A stretch of DNA of 64,000 bases from Dialister hominis (GTDB lineage Bacteria; Bacillota; Negativicutes; Veillonellales; Dialisteraceae): positions 1,399,501 to 1,463,500 of the forward strand of contig NZ_AP019697.1 in assembly GCF_007164725.1 (NCBI RefSeq). Direction: 5' to 3'. Positions 36,578 through 46,368 of this stretch are shown here, in pieces (the stretch's first letter is position 1; each line of letters opens with the position of its first letter). The position numbers and the translations under genes are program-made. A model generated the notes under the pieces. The model searched no databases and had not been told where the DNA came from. It saw nothing but the letters and a program-made list of their open reading frames with translations.

Positions 36578-37696
36578 TCAGTTCAAGTGGTGCCTGAAAA
36601 GATAGGCGGCCACGGAGAGTGTTACGGCGGAAATAACACTAAGCGGAATGAAGTTCCAGAAGAGCTGTCCGAAGGTAAGGCCCTCAAGGTAAATGCGTCG
36701 GATGAGTTCCAGTGCAAAGCGGAGCGGATCCGCATACGTAATGATCTGGAGGAACCGCGGCATATTATTGATCGGCGTGACGACGCCGGAGAGAAGAGCC
36801 ATCGGCACCATCAGGACTACGACATAGACAAGCACCTGCTGCATGTTCTTGGAAATGGAGGAAACGATGAGGCCGCAGCCTGTCGAGCTCAGCACGTAGA
36901 AGAAAATAGCCGTGTAGAACATGCCGAAGTTTCCTGCAAACGGCACATTGAACCAGAAGTAGCTGATACAGAAGAGAATCGTACACTGAATGAATCCAAC
37001 GATCATTGGCGGCATGGCTTTGCCGATCAGTATAACTGACGGGCTGACAGGAGCAACAAGAAGCTGCTCGAAGGTGCCTTCTTCTCTTTCTCTTGCCACC
37101 GAAAGCCCCGCCAGAACAAAGACCTGCGCAAAGCTCAAAAGCCCGATGATTCCCGGCATGAAGAACCAGCGCGTGATCTGGTTCGGATTGTACCATGTCC
37201 TTGTAATGACCGTCACAGGTGCCGAGACGCCTGTCCTTTCCTGATTGAAGCTGTTTACGATACGGCCTGCGTAGCCGGTAACAAGGCCGGCGACCATCGT
37301 ATTTCTTCCGTCGGATATGATCTGGACGGGAGCCTTTTCTCCCTGATCAAGCCTATCCTGGAAATCCTGCGGAATGGAAATCGCCATGACAGCTTTTTCC
37401 TGCTCTATGTACGGCGCGATTTCATTGGCATTCGACACGGTCGCCACGCGGTGGAAAAGCGATGTCCCGTCAAAGCGGGAAAGAAGGTCTGCCGAAGCCC
37501 CGCTCCTGCTCTGGTCAAGGACGACATACGGCGCATTTTCCAGATTGTAGTTGGCCGCATAGCCGAAGAGGAACCCCATCAGGATACAGGGAATGACGAC
37601 AATCCTTCTTGTCGCGGGATCTTGCCAGATGGAGAGGATTTCCTTCTTGCAGATGACGGCAAGCTGCTGCAGAAAAAGCTGGAAGGTGCTCATCAT
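36578..37696 (-). CDS. ABC-2 type permease, second of pair (YbhR-like)
   Basis: A 372-residue inner-membrane permease with one N-terminal segment, a large periplasmic domain (about residues 50-180) and five more segments ending in a charged tail. The conserved RWFFMPGIIGLLSF and EREEGTFEQLLVAPVSP stretches are typical of YhhJ/YbhS/YbhR export permeases. The start overlaps the stop of the first permease (ATGATGA, 37693-37696); an ATG one codon later is equally possible. It is the last gene of a five-gene export operon. Confidence 0.92.
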   Translation of the reverse strand: MMSTFQLFLQQLAVICKKEILSIWQDPATRRIVVIPCILMGFLFGYAANYNLENAPYVVLDQSRSGASADLLSRFDGTSLFHRVATVSNANEIAPYIEQEKAVMAISIPQDFQDRLDQGEKAPVQIISDGRNTMVAGLVTGYAGRIVNSFNQERTGVSAPVTVITRTWYNPNQITRWFFMPGIIGLLSFAQVFVLAGLSVAREREEGTFEQLLVAPVSPSVILIGKAMPPMIVGFIQCTILFCISYFWFNVPFAGNFGMFYTAIFFYVLSSTGCGLIVSSISKNMQQVLVYVVVLMVPMALLSGVVTPINNMPRFLQIITYADPLRFALELIRRIYLEGLTFGQLFWNFIPLSVISAVTLSVAAYLFRHHLN

Positions 37697-38808
37697 TCCA
37701 CCTTCTTTCTCGTGATGCCAAAAGCGATGCTCACGAAGCATACAGCATAAAGGATGAGAATGCCGCCCTGCGTCAGAAGGATCGTCCAGTTATTGCCGGA
37801 TAAGAAGAGCGAACGGATGCAGACGAGATAGTGGCTGAAGGGAAGGATTTCCCCTACAGCGCGCACGACGATCGGTGTCGATCGTAAATCGAAAATGAAC
37901 CCTGACAAAATAAAGCAGGGAAGGAAACTGATCAATAGCGAAAGCTGGCAGGCCAGGAACTGGTTCTTCGTGACGGCTGAAATCATCAGCCCGATGCCAA
38001 GCGCAACCAACAGGTAAATCATGGATATGCCAAGAATGGCGGAAAGTGAACCGACCATGGGGACGCTGAAGAGGAACCTTGAGAGAACAAGGCAGATGCC
38101 TGTACCAAGGAGTGCGATGAAGAAGTACGGCACCATCTTGGCAAGGACAAGCTCCATCGGCTTTACCGGCGTGACGAAGAGGGATTCGAATGTCCCCCTC
38201 TCCCATTCACGGGCCATGACGACCGAGGTCAGCATGACGCCGATAATCGTCATGATCAGCATGACGAGGCCCGGGATGAAGAACCATGTACTGGAATTGG
38301 CATTGTTATACCACATGCGCGGTTCGACTGTCACTGTCCCGAAGGATGCAGCGCCGGACATATGGCGTGCTTCCCAGGAGGCGATAGAGGTATCGACGTA
38401 GGTCTGCACGCTCATGGCCGTCGCTGTTTCCACGCCGTCAAGAACAAGGAGCATCTTTGCATTCCCTTCGTGGAGGCGCGCTGCGAAATCCGAAGGCACA
38501 TCGATGATGGCATTCACCTTCCTGTCTGTCATCATCTGCTCGGCTTCCTTGAAACTTGTGACATAGGTTGGCGAGAAATATTCCGACCCGTCCATGAAGG
38601 AAAGGACATCCTGGGAGGCCGGCGAAGGGTCTTCCAGGACAACGGCGATCGGCACGTTCTTGACGTCAAGAGATATGCCGTATCCGATGATCAGGATCAA
38701 AATGATTGGAAGAGCAATCCCCAGAAGAAGGGAACTGGAGTCTCTGGAAAGCTGGAGAAACTCTTTGCGGATGAGCGCTTTCATGCGCCGAAAGAATCCG
38801 GAACTCAT
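37693..38808 (-). CDS. ABC-2 type permease, first of pair (YbhS-like)
   Basis: A 371-residue permease with the same layout as its partner: KALIRKEFLQLSRDSSSLL at the N-terminus, a periplasmic domain, then SSTWFFIPGLVMLIMTIIG and REWERGTFESLFVTPVKP. The two permeases should form a heterodimeric export channel. A GGGGAG precedes the ATG, which overlaps the stop of the ATPase gene by 4 bases. Confidence 0.92.
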   Translation of the reverse strand: MSSGFFRRMKALIRKEFLQLSRDSSSLLLGIALPIILILIIGYGISLDVKNVPIAVVLEDPSPASQDVLSFMDGSEYFSPTYVTSFKEAEQMMTDRKVNAIIDVPSDFAARLHEGNAKMLLVLDGVETATAMSVQTYVDTSIASWEARHMSGAASFGTVTVEPRMWYNNANSSTWFFIPGLVMLIMTIIGVMLTSVVMAREWERGTFESLFVTPVKPMELVLAKMVPYFFIALLGTGICLVLSRFLFSVPMVGSLSAILGISMIYLLVALGIGLMISAVTKNQFLACQLSLLISFLPCFILSGFIFDLRSTPIVVRAVGEILPFSHYLVCIRSLFLSGNNWTILLTQGGILILYAVCFVSIAFGITRKKVE

Positions 38809-40559
38809 GATTTCTCCCCTTCCTTTCTCGACCGCTCGACGATTTCAATGAAAATCCTGTCCATGTCAGCGCCCGGCTGCCCAAGTTCCTCGCGGATTTC
38901 CGAAGGACTTCCGATGGCCAGAAGGATGCCGTTGTCCTGGATCATGAAACGGTCGCAGTACTCGGCTTCTTCCATGAAATGCGTCGTGATGATTATTGTC
39001 GTGCCCCTCGCGGCAAGGGTCGTGATTCTTCTCCAGAAATTTCTTCTGGCCAGCGGGTCGATGCCCGAGGTCGGTTCATCGAGGAAAAGAATCTGCGGCT
39101 CATGAAGAAGCGCCGCTGCCATGGAAAGACGCTGCTTGTACCCGCCCGGCAGGTCTTCCGCCAGACGGTCAAGGACATCTTCCAGATCGAACTCCTGGCA
39201 GAGCTCCCTGATCCTTTCAGAAAGTCTCCCCTTCGGTACGCCATAGATGCCGCCGAAGAATTTCAGATTATCCAGGACGGACATATGGCTGTAGAGGGAA
39301 AACTTCTGCGCCACATACCCGATATTCGCACGCGCCTGCGTCCTTGCCTTTCTAAGGTCGACGCCTGCGACGGAAAGAAAGCCGCTTGTTTCAGGAAGAA
39401 GGCCGCAGAGCATTTTGAACGTCGTCGTCTTGCCTGCACCGTTCGGCCCTAAAAGACCGAAGATTTCTCCCTTATGCACTTCAAAGGATGTATTGGAAAC
39501 AGCCGTAAAGTCCCCGAACTTCTTGACGAGGTTCTTTACGACGATATTGACTTCACTGGACGGTCTTCCGCCCCGGTCCAGCACGTCTTCTGCTTCTTCT
39601 GGTGGTGCTTCATGGCCTTCCGCTTTCCGAAGGAGCGTCATGAAACCGTCTTCCAGTTTGGCCGGAACGGGCGTGGGCTCAAGGTGATGCCTCTTGAGGT
39701 ATGGTATTTCATCGACGCCCTTTTCCATGATGAAATGGACGGTGCCGCCTCTTGGCACTGCATCGACGATCAGTTTCGTCTCATCGATCAGATGCGCCTG
39801 CAGGATGCGTGTGGGGACGCCTTCTTCCGGAAGGACATTATAACAGCGGCCGTCTGCGATCCGGCAAAGATCCTCCGGCGTGCCATCCGCCAGAAGATTC
39901 CCCTTATGGAGGACGAAGACATGGCTGCACATTTCTGCTTCATTCATGTATGCCGTACTGACAAAGATGGAAAGGTGTTCTTCCTTGACGAATGTCTTCA
40001 GTATTTTCCACAGCTCGCGCCGGGAAAGCGGATCGACGCCGACCGTCGGTTCATCAAGAAGGAGAAGATCCGGCGAGCGGACGAGCGTGCAGGCAAGGCC
40101 CAGCTTCTGCTTCATGCCGCCGGAAAGCTTTCCTGCAAACCGGCCAGTAAAAGGCGCCAGCCCCATCATGTCCAGCAGTTTCCCGAACCTTTCAGGCCTC
40201 TTTTCCTGAGGAACGCCGTGAAGATCAGCATAAAGATCGAGATTTTCCTGCACTGTCAGATCCTCATAAAGGCCGAACTTCTGCGGCATGTAGGAAATTC
40301 GGCTCTGGATTTCTTCCGCATCCTTCACGCTGTCCATGCCAAGGACGGTAAGGCTGCCGGATGTGGGATTCATGAGGCCTGCAATCAGGCGCATCAGCGT
40401 CGTTTTCCCCGCACCGTCAGGCCCGATCACTGCCGTGAGCTCGCCTTTTTTGACAGAAAGAGAGAGTCCGTTCAGCGCCGTCAGCGGTTTCTTCCCCTTT
40501 ATGGAAAAGACCTTATTCAGTTTCTCTGCGCGGATCACATCTTCTTCCACACCCATCAT
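38805..40559 (-). CDS. ABC exporter ATPase with two nucleotide-binding domains (YbhF-like)
   Basis: A 584-residue cytoplasmic protein with two fused ATPase domains. Domain 1 has Walker A GPDGAGKTTLM near residue 45, signature LSGGMKQKLGLA and Walker B LLLLDEPTVGVDP. Domain 2, from about residue 340, has GPNGAGKTTTFKM, LPGGYKQRLSMA and LFLDEPTSGIDP. The second signature begins LPGG instead of LSGG. The fused pair, the two permeases and the adaptor match the YbhGFSR/YhiI-RbbA-YhhJ drug-export type. Cargo is unknown. Confidence 0.94.
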   Translation of the reverse strand: MMGVEEDVIRAEKLNKVFSIKGKKPLTALNGLSLSVKKGELTAVIGPDGAGKTTLMRLIAGLMNPTSGSLTVLGMDSVKDAEEIQSRISYMPQKFGLYEDLTVQENLDLYADLHGVPQEKRPERFGKLLDMMGLAPFTGRFAGKLSGGMKQKLGLACTLVRSPDLLLLDEPTVGVDPLSRRELWKILKTFVKEEHLSIFVSTAYMNEAEMCSHVFVLHKGNLLADGTPEDLCRIADGRCYNVLPEEGVPTRILQAHLIDETKLIVDAVPRGGTVHFIMEKGVDEIPYLKRHHLEPTPVPAKLEDGFMTLLRKAEGHEAPPEEAEDVLDRGGRPSSEVNIVVKNLVKKFGDFTAVSNTSFEVHKGEIFGLLGPNGAGKTTTFKMLCGLLPETSGFLSVAGVDLRKARTQARANIGYVAQKFSLYSHMSVLDNLKFFGGIYGVPKGRLSERIRELCQEFDLEDVLDRLAEDLPGGYKQRLSMAAALLHEPQILFLDEPTSGIDPLARRNFWRRITTLAARGTTIIITTHFMEEAEYCDRFMIQDNGILLAIGSPSEIREELGQPGADMDRIFIEIVERSRKEGEKS

Positions 40560-40562
40560 CCT

Positions 40563-41582
40563 TTACAATTTGATTTTCACGGTCGCAGGCATGCCCATGC
40601 GGAGGACATTGTCCTTGTCGTCGACATAGACGCGGACTTCATAAAGAAGAGCAGTACGGAGCTCATTCGTCTGCACGCTCTTTGGCGTAAATTCTGCTGT
40701 CGAGGAAATATATCCGATCGTGCCATTGACCGGCTTGTCCGGATAGCTGTCGATATAGACGTCAGCGGCTTCTCCTTCATGAATTTTTCCAAGGTCCGGT
40801 TCAGCCACATAGACGCGGACCCATTTCTTCGTATCAAGGGAAATGCGGAAAACCGGTCTCTGCGGGGAGGCCATGTCTCCGACTTCCAGAAGCCTTGAAC
40901 GGATGACACCGTCCTGCGGTGCAATGAGTTCTGACTGGGACAGTGTATATTCCTGCCCGGCAAGGGTATCCTGAAGCCCCTTGAGCTGTGCTTCGGCAGC
41001 AGCTACATCTTCTGCGCGCGGACCTGCCTTGGCAAGGTTATTTGCCTGTTCGGCTTCTGTCAGTTTGGAGGAAGCGACGTCAAGCTTTGCCTTTGCATCA
41101 TCAATGGCCTGCCTGCTGATGGCTTTTCCACCGGAAGTATTATAGGAATCCATCTTCCTGTTGTAGTCGGCGGTCAGGAAATCCTTCTCTGCCTTTGCCG
41201 CATTGACCTTGGCAGCCGCCTGCGCCAGGTCTTCCGGGCGCGTGCCGTTGTGCATCTTGTCGACAACAGCCTGCTGGGCAGCAATCTGGGATTTCGTCAC
41301 GTCGATCCTGTAATTCAGATCCTGCGTATCAAGCTTGGCAAGGACCTGTCCCTTCTTCACTGTATCCCCTTCATCGACGAGGATTTCCGTGATGCGGTCG
41401 CTGTTTCTGAAGGCAAGGGAAACTTCCCTGAGATCGACATTGCCGTTCAGTTCAAGCTGGCTGGCAGCAAGCTCAGCCTGCTTCTTTTCGTGATATTCGT
41501 AAAAAGAGAAAATGAGGAGAACGGCAAGAATGATGGCGCCGATTCCAAATTCCCTCTTATGGTTCTGTATGGTTTCCATCAT
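40563..41582 (-). CDS. HlyD-type efflux adaptor (YbhG-like)
   Basis: A 339-residue periplasmic adaptor anchored by one N-terminal membrane segment (GAIILAVLLIFSFYEYHE). The lipoyl-like halves are VDEGDTVKKGQVLAKLDTQD and SELIAPQDGVIRSRLLEVGD, separated by an alpha-helical hairpin of about 110 residues that should dock onto the TolC-like protein. The ATG overlaps the stop of the outer-membrane gene by 4 bases and the ATPase gene starts 3 bases after its stop, so the operon is tightly coupled. Confidence 0.93.
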   Translation of the reverse strand: MMETIQNHKREFGIGAIILAVLLIFSFYEYHEKKQAELAASQLELNGNVDLREVSLAFRNSDRITEILVDEGDTVKKGQVLAKLDTQDLNYRIDVTKSQIAAQQAVVDKMHNGTRPEDLAQAAAKVNAAKAEKDFLTADYNRKMDSYNTSGGKAISRQAIDDAKAKLDVASSKLTEAEQANNLAKAGPRAEDVAAAEAQLKGLQDTLAGQEYTLSQSELIAPQDGVIRSRLLEVGDMASPQRPVFRISLDTKKWVRVYVAEPDLGKIHEGEAADVYIDSYPDKPVNGTIGYISSTAEFTPKSVQTNELRTALLYEVRVYVDDKDNVLRMGMPATVKIKL

Positions 41583-43123
41583 TTCCCTTCACCTCCTGCA
41601 TTTTCCTCATTCTGATCATTTTTTGCGCCTTTTATCGTTTCCTCATCCAGCGGCTTCCAACCGCCTCCGAGCGCTTTGAACAGGGAAACAAGGTCTGTCA
41701 TCTGTTTTCCCTTTGCCACAGCACAGGACTGGTTTAGGGAAAGATAGTGACGCTCGGCATCAAGCACGCCCATGTAATCGAAAAGGCCGTGCTGGTACTG
41801 ATTTTCTGCAAGGTCCAAAGCTTCCTTCGCCTTATCCCTCCCCGTTTCCAGGGAATCCTGCCTGACCTTATCCTGGCTGACAGCCGTCATCGCCGTGCGG
41901 ACTTCTCCGGCCGCCTTCAATACCGTATTCTCATACTTTGCCTTTGCTTCTTTTTCCTTCTCGGACTGCACGTTCACGTTTCTCCTGAGCGCCCCGCCAT
42001 TGAAGAGCGGGAATGTGACCTGCGGCATGATGCCAAAAGCACGGCTTCCTGCCGAGAACAGTCCTCCTGTTCCAAGCGTTGCGAGCCCCAGTACGCCCAG
42101 GATGGAAATTTTCGGCTTCATCTCAGCCTTTGCCTCATCAGTCTTTGCAATCTGCGCGGCCCATGCGCTTTCAGCGGCATAGACATCAGGCCGCTGCCTC
42201 AGCACGTCGGCAGGAATTGCATTATACAGTGTCGGATCGATGTCAGGAAGCGGCTTTAGTGTCATGAGCATGGCATCGAGTGCGCCCGGCGTCGTTCCTG
42301 TAAGGATGGCAATCTTTGACATAGTGCCTGCAATGGACGACTTGAGCTCAGGAATCTGGGCTTCCGTTTCCTTCAGCGTATATGTCAGCTGATCGACCGG
42401 CACGGAGGAAACAAGGCCGCTTTCCTGATTCACCTGCATGAGTGACAGATTCTCCTTCATGTTGGCAATGGACTTTTCTGTCACATCCAGTTCCGCCTGA
42501 AGCGTCCTCAGCGTGATATAGTTCATGGCCACTTCTGCAGAAAGGGATACCCATGTGGAATAGAGCATGCCTCTCTGCGCTTCAAGCGCTCCCCTTGCCT
42601 CCCGGACCTTGGCACTCTTCTTTCCGAAGAGATCGAGCTCCCAGGACGCATCAAGGCCTGCATACGTTGCACTGTTGCTTCCTTCGATGCCAAGCGGCAT
42701 GTTCTGGAGCTGGGCTGGAAGTATGCCGCGCGTGATATCATCCGGCATTTCTCCGCGGACCCATCCTCCGGCAGCATTCACCCATGGAAGCTTCTCAGCC
42801 TTCGTGATGCCTACCTGCTCTCTTGCCTGCAGGAGCCTTGAGCGGGCCTCTTCCATATCGCGACTCCCGTCAAGCGCCTTTTCGATCAGCTCATTTAACG
42901 TATCGTCATGGAATACAGTCCACCAGGATGAAAGTGTTTCCGCAGAAAGGGATGCATCCGGATTTCCTGTAAAATATGGATTTTCATACTGGACGGCCGC
43001 ACGGGTCCACAATGGCATGGCAGCTTTTTCCCCTGCAGCCGCCTCCTTGGCCGAGACTCCTGCTCCGCAGCAGAGGAGAGAACACAGGATAAAGCCCCAT
43101 ACCGCTCTTTTTCTCTGATTCAT
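41579..43123 (-). CDS. TolC/NodT-family outer-membrane efflux protein
   Basis: A 514-residue outer-membrane factor. A signal peptide ends near residue 25 (FILCSLLCCGAGVSAKE). Two OEP repeats follow, marked by ARSRLLQAREQVGITKAE and, in the second half, the AAESAWAAQIAKTDEAKAEMKPKISI stretch in shortened form. It would form the trimeric exit duct for the adaptor and ABC pump downstream. It shows that the host has an outer membrane. GGGAGG lies before the ATG. It is the first gene of the operon, 97 bases from an IS30 end. Confidence 0.93.
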   Translation of the reverse strand: MNQRKRAVWGFILCSLLCCGAGVSAKEAAAGEKAAMPLWTRAAVQYENPYFTGNPDASLSAETLSSWWTVFHDDTLNELIEKALDGSRDMEEARSRLLQAREQVGITKAEKLPWVNAAGGWVRGEMPDDITRGILPAQLQNMPLGIEGSNSATYAGLDASWELDLFGKKSAKVREARGALEAQRGMLYSTWVSLSAEVAMNYITLRTLQAELDVTEKSIANMKENLSLMQVNQESGLVSSVPVDQLTYTLKETEAQIPELKSSIAGTMSKIAILTGTTPGALDAMLMTLKPLPDIDPTLYNAIPADVLRQRPDVYAAESAWAAQIAKTDEAKAEMKPKISILGVLGLATLGTGGLFSAGSRAFGIMPQVTFPLFNGGALRRNVNVQSEKEKEAKAKYENTVLKAAGEVRTAMTAVSQDKVRQDSLETGRDKAKEALDLAENQYQHGLFDYMGVLDAERHYLSLNQSCAVAKGKQMTDLVSLFKALGGGWKPLDEETIKGAKNDQNEENAGGEGK

Positions 43124-43220
43124 AACTACCTCCCGGATTTATGAAGGCACAGCTTTATCAGCATTGCTTGAATTTAAACTCTTTGCTTATAGTATAACAG
43201 AAAAATAAGGCGGATTGTAT

Positions 43221-44388
43221 AATTAAGTTGAACACTTAAAAATCCATAGCGAACCCTTGTGGTAAAATGTAGTTGCACAAAAAACACAACCACAAAGGAG
43301 AATCGCTATGGATCAAAATCATTTTACTACGGATACGTTACGCAAAAAAGGGGCTCATTTAACTTTTGAGGAACGAGTCATTATCCAAACGCGTCTCCGC
43401 GACAAGCAATCGTATCGGAGCATAGCCCGTGAGATTGGGTGCTGTGTCAATACGGTATGCAACGAGGTGAAGCGTGGCAAGGTTCTTTGCTATAACGGCA
43501 AGGTGGAACGCTATCGCGCAGCAGACGGGCAAAGCACCTATGAGGCGCATCGCGAAAACTGTGGTCGCAAATGCGACGCCATAGCAAAGGGAGCATTCCT
43601 CGACTATGTGCAGAAGAGACTTCAGGAACATCACTGGTCGCTCGATGCCTGCTTTGGCAGGGCACTGGTTACGGGAGAATTTCAACGTGGCGAGATGGTC
43701 TGTACGAAAACCCTGTACAACTATGTCACGCTGGGGCTCCTAGGAAAAATCAAGAGTATTGACCTGCCCTTGCGCGTCAAGCGAAAAAACGCCAGGAAGC
43801 GGGTTCGTGAGCATAAGAAGAAGTTCGGCCGCAGTATAGATGAGCGCGATCCTTCTGTGGATGAGCGTCAGGATTTCGGGCATTGGGAGTGTGACCTTGT
43901 ACTGGGATCTCGCTCAAAGGACGAAGTACTGCTGACTCTGGTTGAGCGCAAGACACGCTGTTCCCTCATCAGAAAACTGCCCAACAAGGAAAGTGCCTCT
44001 GTAATAGCAGCCTTCAGAAAATTGAAGGATGGAATGTTCCGCGGCTGTTTCAGCCGAGTGTTCCTCAGCATTACGACAGACAATGGCAGTGAGTTTTCTA
44101 GCCTGTCGGAGCTAGAGAAACTAAGTCACACACGGATCTATTATGCGCATCCGTACTGCTCCAGCGACAAAGGTACGAATGAGAATCACAACGGCTTATT
44201 CCGTCGATTTCTTCCCAAAGGGAAGAAAATCCAGGATTACCCAGTGGAACACATTTCCAGAGTAGAGTGCTGGGCCAACACCCTGCCAAGAAAAATACTC
44301 GGCTATAAGACACCCGAGGAGTGCTTTAGGGAAGAAATGCTTGCAGCACTTACTGCATAAAGGTTCGCCGGGTGTTCAACTTATTATT
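43221..44388 (+). mobile_element. IS30-family insertion sequence
   Basis: About 1.17 kb with inverted ends sharing AAGTTGAACAC (left, 43225-43235) and GTGTTCAACTT (right, 44372-44382), plus a GCGAACC block further in at each end. One intact transposase gene lies inside. It sits directly upstream of the efflux operon on the opposite strand. Confidence 0.88.
43308..44360 (+). CDS. IS30-family transposase
   Basis: A 350-residue transposase. The N-terminal helix-turn-helix is LTFEERVIIQTRLRDKQ followed by SYRSIAREIGCCVNTVCNEV. The DDE core shows Asp in GHWECDLVLGS, Asp in TTDNGSEFSS and Glu in GTNENHNGLFRRFLPKGKK. AAAGGAG precedes the ATG. All catalytic residues are present and the gene looks intact. 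Confidence 0.95.
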   Translation: MDQNHFTTDTLRKKGAHLTFEERVIIQTRLRDKQSYRSIAREIGCCVNTVCNEVKRGKVLCYNGKVERYRAADGQSTYEAHRENCGRKCDAIAKGAFLDYVQKRLQEHHWSLDACFGRALVTGEFQRGEMVCTKTLYNYVTLGLLGKIKSIDLPLRVKRKNARKRVREHKKKFGRSIDERDPSVDERQDFGHWECDLVLGSRSKDEVLLTLVERKTRCSLIRKLPNKESASVIAAFRKLKDGMFRGCFSRVFLSITTDNGSEFSSLSELEKLSHTRIYYAHPYCSSDKGTNENHNGLFRRFLPKGKKIQDYPVEHISRVECWANTLPRKILGYKTPEECFREEMLAALTA

Positions 44389-44453
44389 GCAATTCGGGAA
44401 CAGAAAAATAACAAGCTGCTCTTAGGAATTTCAACCGCCAGTCCTTTCCCGCA

Positions 44454-44498
44454 TAAAAAAAGACGATGCAGAAAATCATTCCTGCATCCCCTCTTTTT
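44454..44498. terminator. Terminator after the flavin reductase gene
   Basis: GATGCAG and CTGCATC pair around a 10-base loop. The minus strand continues with GTCTTTTTTT and the plus strand with CCCTCTTTTT. It lies 13 bases after the minus-strand stop at 44511 and faces the IS30 element. Confidence 0.85.
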
Positions 44499-44510
44499 AA
44501 TAGTTCCGGT

Positions 44511-45026
44511 TTATTCTTTTTTGAGTACCTTCACGATTTCTCCCATGAAAACGCTGTGGTTGTTGCCGGCCTGTCTGCCTTCATTCCAGCGCTGGTATGT
44601 TTCCTTGTCCGTGTAGAATTCAGAAGACATTTCATGCGAGTAAATCTTCTTGCATACAAGGATGAGATCGGCTTCTTCTACAGCGGCAGCTTCGTCACCG
44701 ATGAAGCATGGGGTGAGGCCGCTTCCTTCGAACTTGTCTCCGTCGCGTCCGGAATGGGATCCCATGTAGCTTTCCTTCGGCTTGTAGGAAACCGGGAGGA
44801 CGGAAAGCGTGTAATAGTCCTGGCTGTCCAGGATCGTCTTGGTGAAACGGCTCTGCCGGATATAGATCGTCGCAGTCGGTTTTCTCCACATGACGCCGAA
44901 GGACCCCCAGGTGACAAGCATCGGATTGCATTTTTCCTTATTGCCTGCTGTAACGATGCAGTACTTCGACAAATCGGCAAACGGATTGATTCCGCATTCT
45001 TCTACAGGTATTTCTTTGAAAGACAT
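44511..45026 (-). CDS. Flavin reductase family (FMN-binding split barrel) protein
   Basis: A 171-residue protein of the flavin reductase-like split-barrel family. It opens with a short lead-in and then CIVTAGNKEKCNPMLVTWGSFGVMWRKP, where substrate and FMN contacts usually lie, and IYIRQSRFTKTILDSQDYYTLSVLP. Such proteins in anaerobes are often NAD(P)H:FMN reductases or redox-linked flavoproteins of unknown partner. I chose the ATG at 45026, with AAGGAG upstream, over one 11 codons earlier. It is a single-gene unit. Confidence 0.85.
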   Translation of the reverse strand: MSFKEIPVEECGINPFADLSKYCIVTAGNKEKCNPMLVTWGSFGVMWRKPTATIYIRQSRFTKTILDSQDYYTLSVLPVSYKPKESYMGSHSGRDGDKFEGSGLTPCFIGDEAAAVEEADLILVCKKIYSHEMSSEFYTDKETYQRWNEGRQAGNNHSVFMGEIVKVLKKE

Positions 45027-45123
45027 CGCATATTCTCCTTTATTAAATAATAGGAACATTAATAAATGATGTGACTATTCTTATATTATACCATATAAAT
45101 CGGTTATTTTCGAAATAAGGAAA

Positions 45124-46290
45124 TCACATTTCTTCATTCAGACTGCGGACGAGGTCTTCTGCTTCGGAGAGCCGGCAGGAGAAGGAGCCCTGCACCATTT
45201 CGCTCCTTCCGCCGCCTCTTCCATGAAGCGCCTTGTTCCATTCTCTGATGAGCGGACGGAGATCTTCCCTGGCGCTTCCGATGGCATAGTTCAGGGAGTC
45301 CTGATCCTTCTTTGACAGGACGAAGTAGATGTCATCCTTCCCTGTTTCCGTCAAATATTCGCAGAATTTGCGGATTTCCCCGGCGTTCAGCTCTTCTTCG
45401 TACAAAAGGACGGCGCGCTTTCCCTCTGTGAGTACGCCCGCTTTAAGAGCGAAATAGCAGCGGTTGGCATCAGCAAGCCTTGCCATAAGTTCTGCCTTCT
45501 CTTCAGCCTGTTTTTCGACTGCTTCCTTCGTTTCAAAAGGCTTGACAGAGAAACGGACGGCAATGTCCTCATTGAGGTCGTAAATCTTATCCATCATTTC
45601 CATGGCTCTTCTTCCGCAGACAAGCTCGATGCGGACGCCGCCTTTATGTCTGGCAAGGGAGAGGACTTTGACGATGCCTACCTCCCCTGCGCGCGATACA
45701 TGCGTGCCGCAGCAGGCGCAGGTGTCGCCTTCAGGAAATTCCACGATGCGGACAGTACCATCAAGCTCGATCTTGCTTCTGTAATCCATGGAGGAAAGCT
45801 CTTCCTTTGACAAGAAGGAAATCTTCGTCTCTTCATCCTTCCAGATGATTTCATTAGCTTCTCTTTCGATGTCCAGTACATCCTGCCATGTCATCATGCC
45901 ATTGAAATCGACCGTCACGATATCATGCAGGTGGAATCCCACATTGTCATAGCCGAATTTCTTATGGACAAGGCCGGAGAAGATATGCTCGCCGGAATGG
46001 TTCTGCATATGGTCGAAGCGGCGGATCCAGTCGATGACACCATGGACCTTCGTTCCTTCTGCTAAAGGCTTGTCAGTATAATGGATGATCACTCCGTCTT
46101 TCTTCCGTACGGATGTGACTTTGGCATCATTCAGGGTGCCGGTATCCCATGGCTGTCCGCCGCCTTCAGGATAAAATGCCGTATCATCCAGGACGACTTC
46201 GAAGCCGTTCTTCCCTTCGTGGCAGGATGTGACGACTGCGTCAAATTCCTTCAGATAGACATCTTTATAAAAGAGTTCATTCATCTCCAT
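45124..46290 (-). CDS. Alanyl-tRNA editing protein, long AlaX type
   Basis: A 388-residue trans-editing enzyme that hydrolyses mischarged Ser- or Gly-tRNA-Ala. Its editing domain resembles that of AlaRS, with zinc ligands in QNHSGEHIFSG and CACCGTHVSRAGEVG. The remaining 150 residues match the DHHA1-like C-terminal domain of long AlaX (GGGRSEMVQGSF close to the end). There is no aminoacylation domain, so it is not AlaRS. AAGGAG lies upstream. It follows ftsH on the same strand after a terminator. Confidence 0.92.
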   Translation of the reverse strand: MEMNELFYKDVYLKEFDAVVTSCHEGKNGFEVVLDDTAFYPEGGGQPWDTGTLNDAKVTSVRKKDGVIIHYTDKPLAEGTKVHGVIDWIRRFDHMQNHSGEHIFSGLVHKKFGYDNVGFHLHDIVTVDFNGMMTWQDVLDIEREANEIIWKDEETKISFLSKEELSSMDYRSKIELDGTVRIVEFPEGDTCACCGTHVSRAGEVGIVKVLSLARHKGGVRIELVCGRRAMEMMDKIYDLNEDIAVRFSVKPFETKEAVEKQAEEKAELMARLADANRCYFALKAGVLTEGKRAVLLYEEELNAGEIRKFCEYLTETGKDDIYFVLSKKDQDSLNYAIGSAREDLRPLIREWNKALHGRGGGRSEMVQGSFSCRLSEAEDLVRSLNEEM

Positions 46291-46312
46291 CTTTGTTCTC
46301 CTTGTACGTGGT

Positions 46313-46347
46313 AAAAAGAAAAGACGGCAGCGCGGGCTGCCGTCTTT
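46313..46347 (-). terminator. Intrinsic terminator after ftsH
   Basis: On the minus strand GACGGCAG pairs with CTGCCGTC around a 6-base loop, followed by TTTTCTTTTT. Confidence 0.88.
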
Positions 46348-46368
46348 GGCTTTGAAGTATCTTCCGGA

